DNA from: Cystobacter fuscus DSM 2262
GTDB lineage: Bacteria; Myxococcota; Myxococcia; Myxococcales; Myxococcaceae
Assembly: GCF_000335475.2 (NCBI RefSeq)
Contig: NZ_ANAH02000069.1
Span: 62,001-126,000, forward strand
DNA: 64,000 bases
Direction of reading: 5' to 3'
In this document: positions 24,384 through 33,635 of the stretch, one piece after another
How positions within the stretch are numbered: the stretch's first letter is position 1
How the letters are laid out: each line of letters starts with the position of its first letter
The notes under the pieces: generated by a model
What the model was told of the DNA's origin: nothing
The model's input: the letters and a program-made list of their open reading frames with translations, nothing else
The model's database searches: none
Position numbers and translations under genes: made by a program

Positions 24384-26873
24384 ATGCTCCCACTCCTCGC
24401 GGCCCTCTGGCTCACCGCGGCCCCGCTCCCCGCGGCTCCGCAAGCACTCACATCCGTCACCTCCTCCCGCGCCCTGTCCGATGGACTCGAGCTGCGCGCG
24501 GGAGAGGCGACCCTGCGCATCTCCGCCCTGCGTGACGACATCCTGAGAATCCGCGTCAGCCCGGGGGCCACCGCGCCGGAAGACGCCTCGTGGGCCGTGC
24601 TTCGCGAGGCCCGCACCCAGCGCGTCAAGGTGAAGGCCCTGCCGGAGAGCGAGGCCGCCGTCGGCTTCCGCACCGCGGCGCTCGAGGTCCGGGTCGAGAA
24701 GAATCCCCTGCGGCTGCTCATCCTCGATCTCCAGGGCAACCTCCTGTCGGCCGACGCGGTGGGCCGCCCCACGCAGTTCCTCGGAGGCGGCTTCCAGCTC
24801 ACCAAGCAGATGCCCGCGGACGAGCACTACTTCGGCCTGGGCGACAAGGCGGGCCCGCTCGACCGCCGCGACCAGGCCTTCACCCTCTGGAACACCGACG
24901 CCTACCGGAACCAGGAGTCGACCGATCCCATCTACAAGAGCATTCCGTTCTTCATGGCCGTCCGCGCGGGCCGCGCCCACGGCATCCTGCTCGACAACAC
25001 CTGGCGCACCCACTTCGACTTCGGCAAGCAGTGGCGCGACGCCTACTCCTTCGGCGCCGAGGGCGGCCCGCTCGAGTACTACTTCCTGCACGGGCCCGAG
25101 CCCCGGAAGGTGCTCGAGGGCTACACCTTCCTCACCGGTCCCGCGCCCCTGCCCCCGCGCTGGGCGCTCGGCTTCCAGCAGTCCCGCTTCAGCTACGAGC
25201 CCGAGTCCCGCGTGCGGGAAGTCGCCTCGCGCCTGAGGGCCGATCAGATCCCCTCGGACGTGCTCTTCCTGGACATCGACTACCTGGATCGCTTCCGCGC
25301 CTTCACCGTCGACAAGAGCAAGTTCCCGGATCTGCCCGGACTCATCCGAGACCTGGGCCAGCAGAACTTCCGGGTGATCACCATCTCCGACATGCACATC
25401 GCGAAGGCGCCCGACGCCGGGTACGCGCCGTATGACACGGGGGTCGCCGGCAACCACTTCGTCCACAACCCGGACGGCAGCCTCTTCGCCGGCCGTGTCT
25501 GGCCCGGCGACTCGGTGTTCCCCGACTTCACCCGCGCCCAGACGCGTGCCTGGTGGGGCTCGCTCTACAAGGAGCTGGTGGCGCAGGGCGTGGCGGGCCA
25601 CTGGAACGACATGAACGAGCCCTCGGTCTTCTCTCCCCTCAAGACCCTGCCGCTCGACTCGGTGCACCGCATCGAGGAGCCCGGCTTCGAGAGCCGGAAC
25701 GCCACTCACGCCGAGGTGCACAACGTCGTCGGCCTGCTGAACGCGCGCGCCACCTATGAGGGACTGTTGAAGCTCCAGCCCGAGGAACGGCCGTATGTCC
25801 TCACCCGCGCCACCTACGCGGGAGGCCACCGCTACGGCGCCACCTGGACGGGCGACAACAGCGCCACCTGGAACCAGCTGCGCCTGAGCACGCCCATGCT
25901 CTTGAACCTGGGGCTCAGCGGCTTCTCGCTCTCGGGGGTCGATGTCGGGGGATACTCGGGCACCCCCCCGGAAGAGCTGCTGACGCGCTGGTATGCGGTC
26001 GGCGCCTTCAATCCCCTCTTCCGCAGCCACGCCGAGAAGGGCACCGGCGACCACGAGGTCTGGGCCCATGGCCCCGCGCCCGCGGCCGTGCGCCGCCGCT
26101 ACATCGAGACGCGCTACCGGCTGCTGCCCTACTTCTACACCCTGGCGGAGGAGAACTCGCGCACGGGCCTGCCCATGATGCGTCCCCTCTTCCTCGAGTT
26201 CCCCGTGGCCACCGAGGACAAGCATCCGCTGGATCTCGATGCCGGCCACGAGTTCATGCTCGGCCGCGCCCTGCTGGTGGCGCCCCCGCCCTTCCCCGAG
26301 AACCCGGATGTGTACCCCGTCACCCTGCCCCCCGGGGACTGGTTCGACTTCTGGACGGGCCGGAAGGCCGAGGGCACCCGGAGCGGCACCGCGCCAGCCA
26401 ATGCATCCACGCCCTCGACCTTGAAGGTGACGCCCAAGCTGGACGAGCTGCCGGTGTTCGTCCGGGCCGGCAGCATCCTTCCCCTTCAGCCGCTGGTGCA
26501 GCACACGGCGCAAGTTCCCCAGGGCCCCCTGGAGCTGCGCGTCTACCCGGGACCGGACTGCCAGGGCGACCTCTACCTCGATGACGGCCACAGCCTCGCC
26601 TACAAGAAGGGCGCCTGGCTGCGGCAGCGCTTCTCCTGCCAGGTCGAGGCGAACGGGCTGAAGGTGACGCTGGCCCGGCCCACGGGCAGCTACCCGGCCT
26701 GGTGGAAGAGCGTGGACATCGTGGTCCACGACTGGCCCGAGGCCCGCACCTCCGCGACCCTCGCCCGGGGCGGCTCCCCCTCCGTCCGCTACGACGCCGC
26801 GACGCGCACCTTGCGCCTCTCGATTCCCGCCGATCGCGCGGGCTCGGAGCTGCGGCTGACACGCACCCCCTAG
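24384..26873 (+). CDS. Secreted glycoside hydrolase family 31 alpha-glucosidase
   Basis: An 829-residue GH31 enzyme with signal peptide (MLPLLAALWLTAAPLPAAPQA) that releases glucose (or xylose) from alpha-linked glycans. The beta-sandwich N-domain (about 30-230) leads to a TIM barrel with the nucleophile in WNDMNEPS (about 406-413) and the acid/base Asp in TWTGDNSATW (about 489). IDYLDRFRAFTVD (about 295) supplies the -1 subsite. Proximal and distal beta domains finish the chain. AGGGAG precedes the ATG at 24384. An alpha-glucosidase is likelier than a xylosidase but this is not proven. Confidence 0.93.
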   Translation: MLPLLAALWLTAAPLPAAPQALTSVTSSRALSDGLELRAGEATLRISALRDDILRIRVSPGATAPEDASWAVLREARTQRVKVKALPESEAAVGFRTAALEVRVEKNPLRLLILDLQGNLLSADAVGRPTQFLGGGFQLTKQMPADEHYFGLGDKAGPLDRRDQAFTLWNTDAYRNQESTDPIYKSIPFFMAVRAGRAHGILLDNTWRTHFDFGKQWRDAYSFGAEGGPLEYYFLHGPEPRKVLEGYTFLTGPAPLPPRWALGFQQSRFSYEPESRVREVASRLRADQIPSDVLFLDIDYLDRFRAFTVDKSKFPDLPGLIRDLGQQNFRVITISDMHIAKAPDAGYAPYDTGVAGNHFVHNPDGSLFAGRVWPGDSVFPDFTRAQTRAWWGSLYKELVAQGVAGHWNDMNEPSVFSPLKTLPLDSVHRIEEPGFESRNATHAEVHNVVGLLNARATYEGLLKLQPEERPYVLTRATYAGGHRYGATWTGDNSATWNQLRLSTPMLLNLGLSGFSLSGVDVGGYSGTPPEELLTRWYAVGAFNPLFRSHAEKGTGDHEVWAHGPAPAAVRRRYIETRYRLLPYFYTLAEENSRTGLPMMRPLFLEFPVATEDKHPLDLDAGHEFMLGRALLVAPPPFPENPDVYPVTLPPGDWFDFWTGRKAEGTRSGTAPANASTPSTLKVTPKLDELPVFVRAGSILPLQPLVQHTAQVPQGPLELRVYPGPDCQGDLYLDDGHSLAYKKGAWLRQRFSCQVEANGLKVTLARPTGSYPAWWKSVDIVVHDWPEARTSATLARGGSPSVRYDAATRTLRLSIPADRAGSELRLTRTP

Positions 26874-27041
26874 CCCTCCCGGCGAGCAAGACGAAGAAAC
26901 CGACGCCAGGGCCCTCGTGCACCGTCCTGGCTCGGACGCCTCCGCCGCCGCGGAGGGTGTTCATCCCCCAGGGGACTGCACACCCTCCGCCGGACGGCGA
27001 GAGACCAGGACATGGAGTCGGATCTGGCTCCCCCTCGAGGA

Positions 27042-27070
27042 TTGAGGCAGTGGCCTCCCTCGTCCATAGT
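27042..27070 (+). promoter_or_regulatory. Promoter candidate for the P450 gene
   Basis: TTGAGG (27042-27047), a 17-base spacer and CATAGT (27065-27070), about 60 bases before the P450 start. A moderate match to sigma-70 boxes. The rest of 26874-27132 shows no gene. Confidence 0.4.
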
Positions 27071-27132
27071 TCCTGCCCGAGGCGAACCCGGCCACCGTCT
27101 CCTCCACGCCGGGCCGCCCGCCAGGAGAAGCC

Positions 27133-28395
27133 ATGAGTTCCCCCACGTCCCCGCGTCCAGAGGCCGCGAGCGCATCCGGCTGCCCCTTCTCGGGCAGGAC
27201 CTTCAACCCCTTCGCGCCCCCCCATCACGAGAACATGCAGGCCCTCTTCGCCCAGGCCCGGCGCGAGCAGCCCGTCTTCTTCAGTGAGGTCATGGGCGCC
27301 TGGGTGGTGACGCGCCACGAGGACATCTGCGCCGCCGTGGAGGATACGCAGCGCTTCTCCTCGAAACTCGACTCGCAGATCTTCGAGGCGCTGCTGCCGG
27401 AGCCCCGGGCGTACATGGCGGACGTGGGCTACCGCAAGATGCCCCTGATCTACGATGACCCCCCCGAGCACGCGCGCTCCCGGCAGATCGTCGCCCGGCT
27501 CTTCTCCAAGGAGAACCTCGCCGCGCTGGAGCCGCTCGTGCGCTCCATCACCGAGGAGCTGGTGGACGGGTTCGCCCAGGACCGGCAGGTGGAGCTGGTC
27601 AGCCGACTGGCCTACCCGCTGCCCATCCGGGTCATCTTCGCGTGGATGGGCCTGCCGCTGGAGCTGATGGACAACTTCAAGAAGTGGTCCCACCATCTCA
27701 CCCTGATGCTGTCGCTCCAGGCCCGGACGCTGGAGCTGCAGAACGAGTGCGTGCGCGGGGTGACGGACATGCAGCGCTGCGTGGCGGAGCTCATCTCCGA
27801 GCGCGTGGCCCACCCGCGCGAGGATGGCCTGACCGTGCTGTCCCAATCGCTGATGGAGGGAACCACCCTGGAGGCGGCGGATCTGGCGGCCATGGTGATG
27901 CTACTGATCTCCGCCGGCCACGAGACCACCTCCAGCCTGATGGGAATGGCGGTACGCGTCCTGCTGGAGCAGCCCGAGCGCTGGCGACAGCTCCGCGAGG
28001 AGCCGCACACCCTTCCGCGGGTGGTCGAGGAGGTGCTGCGCTACGAGACGCCGATGGCCATCCTGGCCCGCCATACCGCCACGCAGGCCGAGCTGGGAGG
28101 GGTGACGATCCCGGCCGGAGCGCGGGTGCTGATGGTGGTGCTCTCGGGGAACCGGGACGAGCGGCGCTTCCCCGAGCCGGAGAGCTTCGACCCCAAGCGG
28201 CCCCAATTGGGGCAACACCTGGCCTTCGGCCGGGGCATCCACGTCTGCGTGGGCGCGGGCCTGGCCCGGCTGGAGGCGCGGGTGATGCTGGAAGTGCTCG
28301 CCCGTCGACTGCCCGGGCTGCGGATCGTGGAACCGCCCCGGCTGGTCCCTGGCCCGGTGCGCCACCACGAACAGCTCCTGCTCGCCTGGGACTGA
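27133..28395 (+). CDS. Cytochrome P450
   Basis: A 420-residue soluble bacterial P450 monooxygenase. Motifs: I-helix AGHETT (about 261-266) for O2 activation, K-helix ExxR in EEVLRYE (about 298), and heme-binding FGRGIHVCVGAG (about 366-377) with the axial Cys near 373. The N-terminal CPFSGRTFNPFAP is typical of the fatty-acid/steroid-active CYP107-like bacterial groups. No ferredoxin partner is adjacent. It converges with the dienelactone hydrolase gene (5-base gap). Substrate unknown. Confidence 0.93.
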   Translation: MSSPTSPRPEAASASGCPFSGRTFNPFAPPHHENMQALFAQARREQPVFFSEVMGAWVVTRHEDICAAVEDTQRFSSKLDSQIFEALLPEPRAYMADVGYRKMPLIYDDPPEHARSRQIVARLFSKENLAALEPLVRSITEELVDGFAQDRQVELVSRLAYPLPIRVIFAWMGLPLELMDNFKKWSHHLTLMLSLQARTLELQNECVRGVTDMQRCVAELISERVAHPREDGLTVLSQSLMEGTTLEAADLAAMVMLLISAGHETTSSLMGMAVRVLLEQPERWRQLREEPHTLPRVVEEVLRYETPMAILARHTATQAELGGVTIPAGARVLMVVLSGNRDERRFPEPESFDPKRPQLGQHLAFGRGIHVCVGAGLARLEARVMLEVLARRLPGLRIVEPPRLVPGPVRHHEQLLLAWD

Positions 28396-28400
28396 ACGCC

Positions 28401-29147
28401 TCAGCCCTTGAGCGTCCGGCCGAACAACGCGAGCAGCGTCTGCCAGTGCCGCTCGGAGGCATCCTTGTCGTAGACGGGCGAGCCCTCCACCGCGAAGCCA
28501 TGGCGGGCGCCGACGTAGAGCTCGGATTGATGCTTGACACCCGCCGACTTCAGCGCCGCCTCCAGCCGCGAGATGGCCTCGGCGGGCATGAAGAAGTCCT
28601 GATCGGCATGGCCGAAATAGACCTCGCCCTTGAGCTTGCTGGCGAGGAGGTGCGGGCTGGAGGGCTCATCCGTGGCCAGCCGCCCGCCATGGTACGAGGC
28701 CGCCGCGACAATCCGGTCCGGGAAGTCGGCCATCACGCGCATGGCGACGGCGCCACCCATGCAGTAGCCCACCACGCCCACGCGAGAGCCCTTCACCTGG
28801 GGCTGGGCGGCGAGGAAGTCGAGCTGCGCGGCGGCATCGGTCCTGATGCGCTCGGGCGTGAGCGAGGCGATGAGCCCGAAGATGCGCTTGCGGAACGCCT
28901 CGTCCTCGAACGAGCCCTCCGTCAGGCCGGGCAGCGGCGCGCGGCCTTCCCGGTAGTAGACGTTGGGCAGCAGCACGACGTAGCCCGCCGCCACCAGCCG
29001 GTTCGCCATGGACTCGAACGCGGGACGGATGCCCATGGCATCCGTGACCAGGAGCACCGCCGGCCACTGTCCCTCTCCGTCAGGATGGTACAGCCTGGCG
29101 TCCAGCGTTCCCTCTGAGGTCTTGATGTCGACAGCTTGCACGGCCAC
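28401..29147 (-). CDS. Dienelactone hydrolase family protein
   Basis: A 248-residue alpha/beta hydrolase of the dienelactone hydrolase family. The nucleophile is the Cys of VVGYCMGGA (about 129), with Asp in ADQDFFMP (about 177) and His in ARHGFAV (about 209). It probably hydrolyses a carboxylic ester or lactone in the cytosol. The GTG at 29147 is chosen because GGAGG lies six bases upstream; the frame stays open to 29201 with no recognisable sequence. The gene stands alone. Confidence 0.88.
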   Translation of the reverse strand: MAVQAVDIKTSEGTLDARLYHPDGEGQWPAVLLVTDAMGIRPAFESMANRLVAAGYVVLLPNVYYREGRAPLPGLTEGSFEDEAFRKRIFGLIASLTPERIRTDAAAQLDFLAAQPQVKGSRVGVVGYCMGGAVAMRVMADFPDRIVAAASYHGGRLATDEPSSPHLLASKLKGEVYFGHADQDFFMPAEAISRLEAALKSAGVKHQSELYVGARHGFAVEGSPVYDKDASERHWQTLLALFGRTLKG

Positions 29148-29272
29148 GCGCCACCTCCAGTTCGAGCCGGAGGTGTCTAACGCATCGGGACGGACCTTCA
29201 ACAGAATCCAGGGGAAAAGGGGATGCTGGAGGACACTCGCGCTGTGAACCCGATCGACGGCCCCCTCCCATC

Positions 29273-30034
29273 ATGAAGCCTCTTCCGCCGAAGCAGAACG
29301 CCCACATCAACGGTCAGACCCTCGAGTACATCATCGCGGGTCAGGGCGCGCCCGCCCTCGTGCTCGTCAATGGTGCCGGTGGCCCAATCGAAGGATGGTT
29401 CAGGGTATGGGAGCCGCTGTCCACGCTGGGGACCGTCTTCGCGTACAACCGCCCAGGGATTGGCGGCAGCGGGAAGCCGGTGGTCCCGCAGACCGGAGAG
29501 GTCATCGTCGAGTCGCTTCGTGCGCTCCTGCGTCACGCCCACCTGTCTCCGCCCTACCTCCTGGTGGGTCATTCGCTCGGCGGCCTCGCCGTCAACCTCT
29601 TCGCCCGGACATTCCCAGAGGAGGTATCGGGCGTGGTGCTGCTCGAGGCCACCGCTCCCGAGGACGTCAGCGTCATGGCCAGGCATCAGGGCGGCGTTCA
29701 GCGTTTCGCCCAACGCACGCTCGATGCGCTCCTCGGAAAGGATGAACTCGGAGAGACGGAACACGTTTCACGCACCGTCGAGCTCATCCAGCGCGCGGGC
29801 CCCTTCCCAGACGTCCCACTCGTCGTGGTGACGGGAGGGAAACCCGCCATGACTTGGGCCACCCCGGCTCGAGCCCTCGCCGCTCGAGCGGAACACCAGC
29901 GGGGTCTGGCCGCACTGTCGCCCCAGGGAAAGCAGATCATCGCCAGCCGAAGCGGGCACTTCCCGCAACTCACGGAGCCAGGAGTCGTGGTGGATGCCGT
30001 GCGCTTCGTCCATGCTCGCCGGACCTCGCCGTGA
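29273..30034 (+). CDS. Alpha/beta hydrolase
   Basis: A 253-residue cytosolic alpha/beta hydrolase. The nucleophile elbow is GHSLGG (about 99-104), an oxyanion-hole region NGAGGP lies near 30, and the catalytic His is probably in SRSGHFPQL (about 224). It has no lid domain and no signal peptide. Ester or amide substrate unknown. Not obviously co-transcribed with its neighbours. Confidence 0.82.
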   Translation: MKPLPPKQNAHINGQTLEYIIAGQGAPALVLVNGAGGPIEGWFRVWEPLSTLGTVFAYNRPGIGGSGKPVVPQTGEVIVESLRALLRHAHLSPPYLLVGHSLGGLAVNLFARTFPEEVSGVVLLEATAPEDVSVMARHQGGVQRFAQRTLDALLGKDELGETEHVSRTVELIQRAGPFPDVPLVVVTGGKPAMTWATPARALAARAEHQRGLAALSPQGKQIIASRSGHFPQLTEPGVVVDAVRFVHARRTSP

Positions 30035-30134
30035 CGAGCAGGGTGAGCCCGTCCATGGGCCGCAGCACAGGAGGCACCGCTCCTGCCGAGTCCTGTCCAG
30101 GTGCGCAAGGCAGGACCCTTCCTGGAGCGACGCA

Positions 30135-30698
30135 TCACACCTCGACGAACCGCGTGCCGGTGAAACCCTCCGCCTCCATGGCCTGTTTGATGTCCTCGGA
30201 GATGATGAGTCCCTGGGACCAGCCCCAGGTGCGGAAGATGCGCGCGTCCCCCACTTTCGATGTATTGATGCGCAAGCCCGCGACAACCCGATACATTCCC
30301 ACCTTCTCGGGCTGACCGTCCTCATGCTTCCAGTACTGCACATCCTCACACCGGGCGTCGTCGATGCAGCGGATTGTGCGCAGCGTATTGAGGATGAAAA
30401 AGGGCCCTGCGTGCCCCTCCACCTGGGCGGGGATGAACTGCACGCCCTGGATGTCCAGGCGCGCGAAGAGCTGGACGAATCGAGTGTGGACCACGGGAAT
30501 GGAGAAAGCGGCCCAGCAGAAGTCCAACGCCAGCCCATCAGGCTTCACTGGGAACCGGATTATCCTCTGAAGCTCAATCTGCTTGCCTTTGAAGAATTGC
30601 CAGGGATTGATCTGCTCACCCTTCTCATCCACGGGGCTTCTCAAGTGCCAGCGCCCTGGGTGATACCTGTCATCCATCAACTCGTAGTACCTGGACAT
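30135..30698 (-). CDS. Imm11-type (DUF1629) immunity protein
   Basis: A 187-residue soluble protein resembling the Imm11/DUF1629 family. Typical signs are the start MSRYYELMDD, an early W..L region (GRWHLRSP), WQFFKGKQIEL, then LDFCWAAFSIPVV and GMYRVVAGLRI, and a C-terminal ISEDIKQAMEAEGFTGTRF. It follows the AHH nuclease-like toxin gene by 16 bases in the same direction, so it is expected to neutralise that toxin. A GGAG ribosome binding site lies upstream of ATG 30698. Confidence 0.72.
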   Translation of the reverse strand: MSRYYELMDDRYHPGRWHLRSPVDEKGEQINPWQFFKGKQIELQRIIRFPVKPDGLALDFCWAAFSIPVVHTRFVQLFARLDIQGVQFIPAQVEGHAGPFFILNTLRTIRCIDDARCEDVQYWKHEDGQPEKVGMYRVVAGLRINTSKVGDARIFRTWGWSQGLIISEDIKQAMEAEGFTGTRFVEV

Positions 30699-30714
30699 GT
30701 TTTCCACTCCAGCC

Positions 30715-31542
30715 TCAGTCTCGAGATTTCGTCGCCAGTCGGTGGAGCAGCGACCCCGGGGTGCATACCTCATCAGCGATCCTCCTGAGCGCCGCTTGCA
30801 ACTTCCTCCCGCATTGAGAGGTGGTTCCACAGTCTTCAGTCGCCGCGCCGAGCCTCTTGTATACCTCTTGATGATACTCCGCTGGATGCGAACCTTTGTG
30901 GCCCTTGAGATAGACGAGGTTCTCAGCCGCATCAAGGCTCATTCCAGCCAGTTTGAAGAACTCCTCGAACAGTGGCGTCCAGGGTCCTCCGTTCAGCGCG
31001 GAGACTTCGTTCTTGTTCGTGGCGAGATGGTGCCAGTGATAGCCGTCCTGGCTATCGGAGCCATCCGTGCAGGCGCTGCCCACGGTGGCCGCCGCCGTGC
31101 CCGCCGCCACTCCCGTGACGATGACAGTGCCGTCGGCCGCCATCTGCACCGTCAACGCGCCTCCCATCGTCATCCCTCTGGGTAACGAGAACCGGGGCGC
31201 ACTCAGCAACGCTCCGAGTCCTTCCGTGGGGACATTGGGCAAGCCCCTGGCCACTCCCATGCTGGCCACCAGCATCAGCACCCTCAGCCCAGTGCCTCCC
31301 ATCGCCTTGCCGAAGCGCTCGGCCGCTGCTTCGAGTTCCTGCACACTTCTCGCCGCTTCTGCCTCCTGGTACAGCTGTAGGCAGGCCCGAGCAACCCGGG
31401 TGAGTTCCCACGCGCCCACCGCCAGCGTCAGCCGGAGCGTCAGTGCCACCACGAAGGCCTTGGTGAAAACAGGCTCGGGCGCCAGCCACGCCGCGAAGTA
31501 AATGAAGACACAGAGAAGGTGCCAAAGAACTCGTTGCGACAC
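30715..31542 (-). CDS. SitA-like polymorphic toxin, AHH nuclease C-terminus, N-terminally truncated
   Basis: The 275-residue frame begins with a hydrophobic segment (LWHLLCVFIYFAAWLAPEPVF and following) and the region LYQEAEAARSVQELEAAAERFGKAMG, as in the second half of SitA lipoprotein toxins of myxobacteria. The C-terminal 100 residues are an AHH nuclease domain (YHWHHLATNKN, FEEFFKLAGMSLDAAENLVYL, SHPAEYHQEVYKRL). SitA proteins normally start with a lipobox and about 150 more residues. Here that part is missing: an in-frame TAG at 31564-31566 separates this frame from about 80 codons upstream (to 31833). GTG 31542 is only a nominal start. Probably a damaged or cassette form. Confidence 0.6.
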   Translation of the reverse strand: MSQRVLWHLLCVFIYFAAWLAPEPVFTKAFVVALTLRLTLAVGAWELTRVARACLQLYQEAEAARSVQELEAAAERFGKAMGGTGLRVLMLVASMGVARGLPNVPTEGLGALLSAPRFSLPRGMTMGGALTVQMAADGTVIVTGVAAGTAAATVGSACTDGSDSQDGYHWHHLATNKNEVSALNGGPWTPLFEEFFKLAGMSLDAAENLVYLKGHKGSHPAEYHQEVYKRLGAATEDCGTTSQCGRKLQAALRRIADEVCTPGSLLHRLATKSRD

Positions 31543-31801
31543 CTCGCGCTGTTCGAGCCGTCCCTAAGAATAGGCTGACACCCTTCTCGGGACCCGCGCC
31601 CCCACGAAGCCGCGCCCACCCAACTCGACCGCACCGTGCGCCGCATCCACGCACTCCACCTCCCCGCCGACACGAGCATGCGCGCTCCCCGCGAACAGGA
31701 GGAGAGGCCGTGCAGTTCCCTCTAGGCACACGCCGGCCCAGGCCCCCTCGAAGCAGGGGACATGGTAGCGTGGCGGAGAGTTCCCGAAGGGAGGTGCGGC
31801 C

Positions 31802-32353
31802 GTGCGATTCATCTCGTGGTTGGAGCTTCTCATCGCCGGGACCGACCTGCCCCAACGGCTGATGGGCGGCGTGCTGGTATGCGGCGACGCCGCTCAGCAG
31901 GAACTCACCGGGGAGGCACTGGCACTGATTGACCAGTACGCCCCGGAGTTGAGACCCCAGTGTCAGGGTTTGCTGAACAGGGTGGTGGCCACGGAGGGAG
32001 ACTCCTACTACTCGCGAAGTATTGGCGTCGTGTATGTGAATTTTAGCGAATGGACAGACGCTTTTCCCTTGGCGGTGCTGATTTTGTACTACCTGGAGCG
32101 TGGGCGCCTGTTCGCGGCATTGCCCAAGGTACGGACTCTAGAGGCAAAGGCGAGGATTCGCGCGAGTTGGATCGAGCCCAGGCGCTTTGTCGAGTGGTAT
32201 GGCGAGACGCACGACCTGGAGGAAGAGGAGATCGAGGCCATGATGGAGATGATCGACACGCTCGAGGAGACCCAGCTCCGGGATTTAGAGAGATCGGGGC
32301 TGTACTGGCGCGTTCAGCTCCTGCGCGAAGCGTTCCGGCTTTTAAAATCATGA
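31802..32353 (+). CDS. Hypothetical protein beside the toxin module
   Basis: A 183-residue acidic protein starting at GTG 31802, with AAGGGAGG seven bases upstream, which supports the start. No signal peptide; a hydrophobic stretch FPLAVLILYYLERGRLFAAL lies mid-chain, and the end is helical and charged (EEEEIEAMMEMIDTLEETQ). Codons are visibly less GC-rich than in neighbours (tatgtgaattttagc), which fits recent acquisition with the toxin island. It could be a second immunity protein, but no family is recognised. Confidence 0.55.
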   Translation: MRFISWLELLIAGTDLPQRLMGGVLVCGDAAQQELTGEALALIDQYAPELRPQCQGLLNRVVATEGDSYYSRSIGVVYVNFSEWTDAFPLAVLILYYLERGRLFAALPKVRTLEAKARIRASWIEPRRFVEWYGETHDLEEEEIEAMMEMIDTLEETQLRDLERSGLYWRVQLLREAFRLLKS

Positions 32354-32411
32354 GACGAATGGAGACCGGCCCGCTGCCGGAGGATTCTCCCTCCGGGGCA
32401 GCGGGCGTGCC

Positions 32412-33445
32412 TCACAGCCTGCCCAGCTCCTGGTCGAGGTCGATGACGATGAACTCCGTCTCCTCGGCCTTGCCCGCGCGACGGCCGGCGCTGAACGGAT
32501 AGTTGTTGTCATTGATGATGCCGATGCGCCGACGGTCGAAGGCGACCACGTCCTCGATGGTGGTGAAGGGGAAGGAGAAGGTCTCGCCCAGTCCCAGGCC
32601 CTCCGAGCCGCTGGAGAGGCCATTCGGGTCCGTGATCTTCATCAGGTCCACCGCCAGCCGCTTGCGCACGGGCCTCCCCTCCCCCTCCAGCTTCACCTCG
32701 AAGAGGGCCTTGTGGACGGCCTGCTCGCGCTCGAAGTTGTCGCGCTCGATGACCAGCCCGTGCGTGTCGTCCACGAGGATGAAGTCACCAATGTTGGTGC
32801 CCTTCTCCTCGAGCACGTACTCGTACTTCACGCCGGTGTAGCGGCGGCTCTCGATGTCGAACTCGTGGATGAGCAGGGTCTTGTCCTTGCCTCCGACCAG
32901 CGTCTTCTCCAGCAGCGGCAGCAGCTTCTTGCCGTCCGGGGTGAGGGCCATGCCCTCGAAGCCGCCACTGCCATTCACGCGGAAGGTGAAGCCGGGAGCG
33001 GTGGAGCGGTACGGCCAGGGCAGGCCTCCGAGCCACGGCGTGGTGTGCGCCCCCTCGGGCTGGAGGTTGGTGCCCTCGTCCGAGCCCTTGACGGCCGGGT
33101 CCGCGTACACCGGCGAGTCCCCGAAGAGGTGGACGGTGCGCAGTTGTCGGCCATCACCAGGAACGAGCCGTCCCGGTTGTCCAGCACCGCGGAGAAGCCC
33201 TGCACGGGCTGCTTCGCGAAGGGGACCTGGACGCCGTTCTTGTTGGTGCCGGAGAACTCGCCCGAGGCGGGGCCCTCGGCGAAGGTGTCCGCCGGGAGCA
33301 CGGCGCGGCCGAAGAGCTGGGGCCTGTCGGGGAACGGCTCGGCGTGGGGTGGCCGGGGTTCGTTGCAGCCGGCGACGGAGGCCAGCAGGCTCATCAGCAG
33401 CCACCGCGAGGTGGACGGGCGAAAGGAAGACAAGAGGGATGTCAT
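32412..33445 (-). pseudogene. Decayed phytase-type esterase lipoprotein
   Basis: Two frames together make one protein. The N-terminal part (33445 down to about 33144) has a lipoprotein signal (SLLASVAGC) and FSAVLDNRDGSFLVMADN. The rest, in another frame, has GFEGMALTPDGKKLLPLLE, IGDFILVDDTHGLVIERDN, TIEDVVAF and IINDNNYPFSAGR. These are hallmarks of the esterase-like activity of phytase family (PF13449). The junction near 33140-33150 shows a frameshift, and the central segment of about 100-150 residues expected in the family is missing. Either an internal deletion with frameshift or, less likely, an assembly error. Confidence 0.65.
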
Positions 33446-33635
33446 GCCCGTGGCAAGTACCGGACATGCAGGGTGTCACCGTCGCTGGAGGGTGGAGTTT
33501 GTGTCACGTCCTCGCGGGAACGCGCGCTTAAACCCGAAAAAATGCGCCGATTGCTCCTAGGCGACATCGCGTCCCTGCTCGAAGCAGTGAGACCCGACCC
33601 ACACCGATTCCCGGTAGCAAGAGAGGAAGGCCCGT

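Noticed and set aside
24162-26729. 855-codon open frame on the minus strand
   Set aside because: Shadow of the GH31 gene, caused by high GC at third positions. No family motifs.
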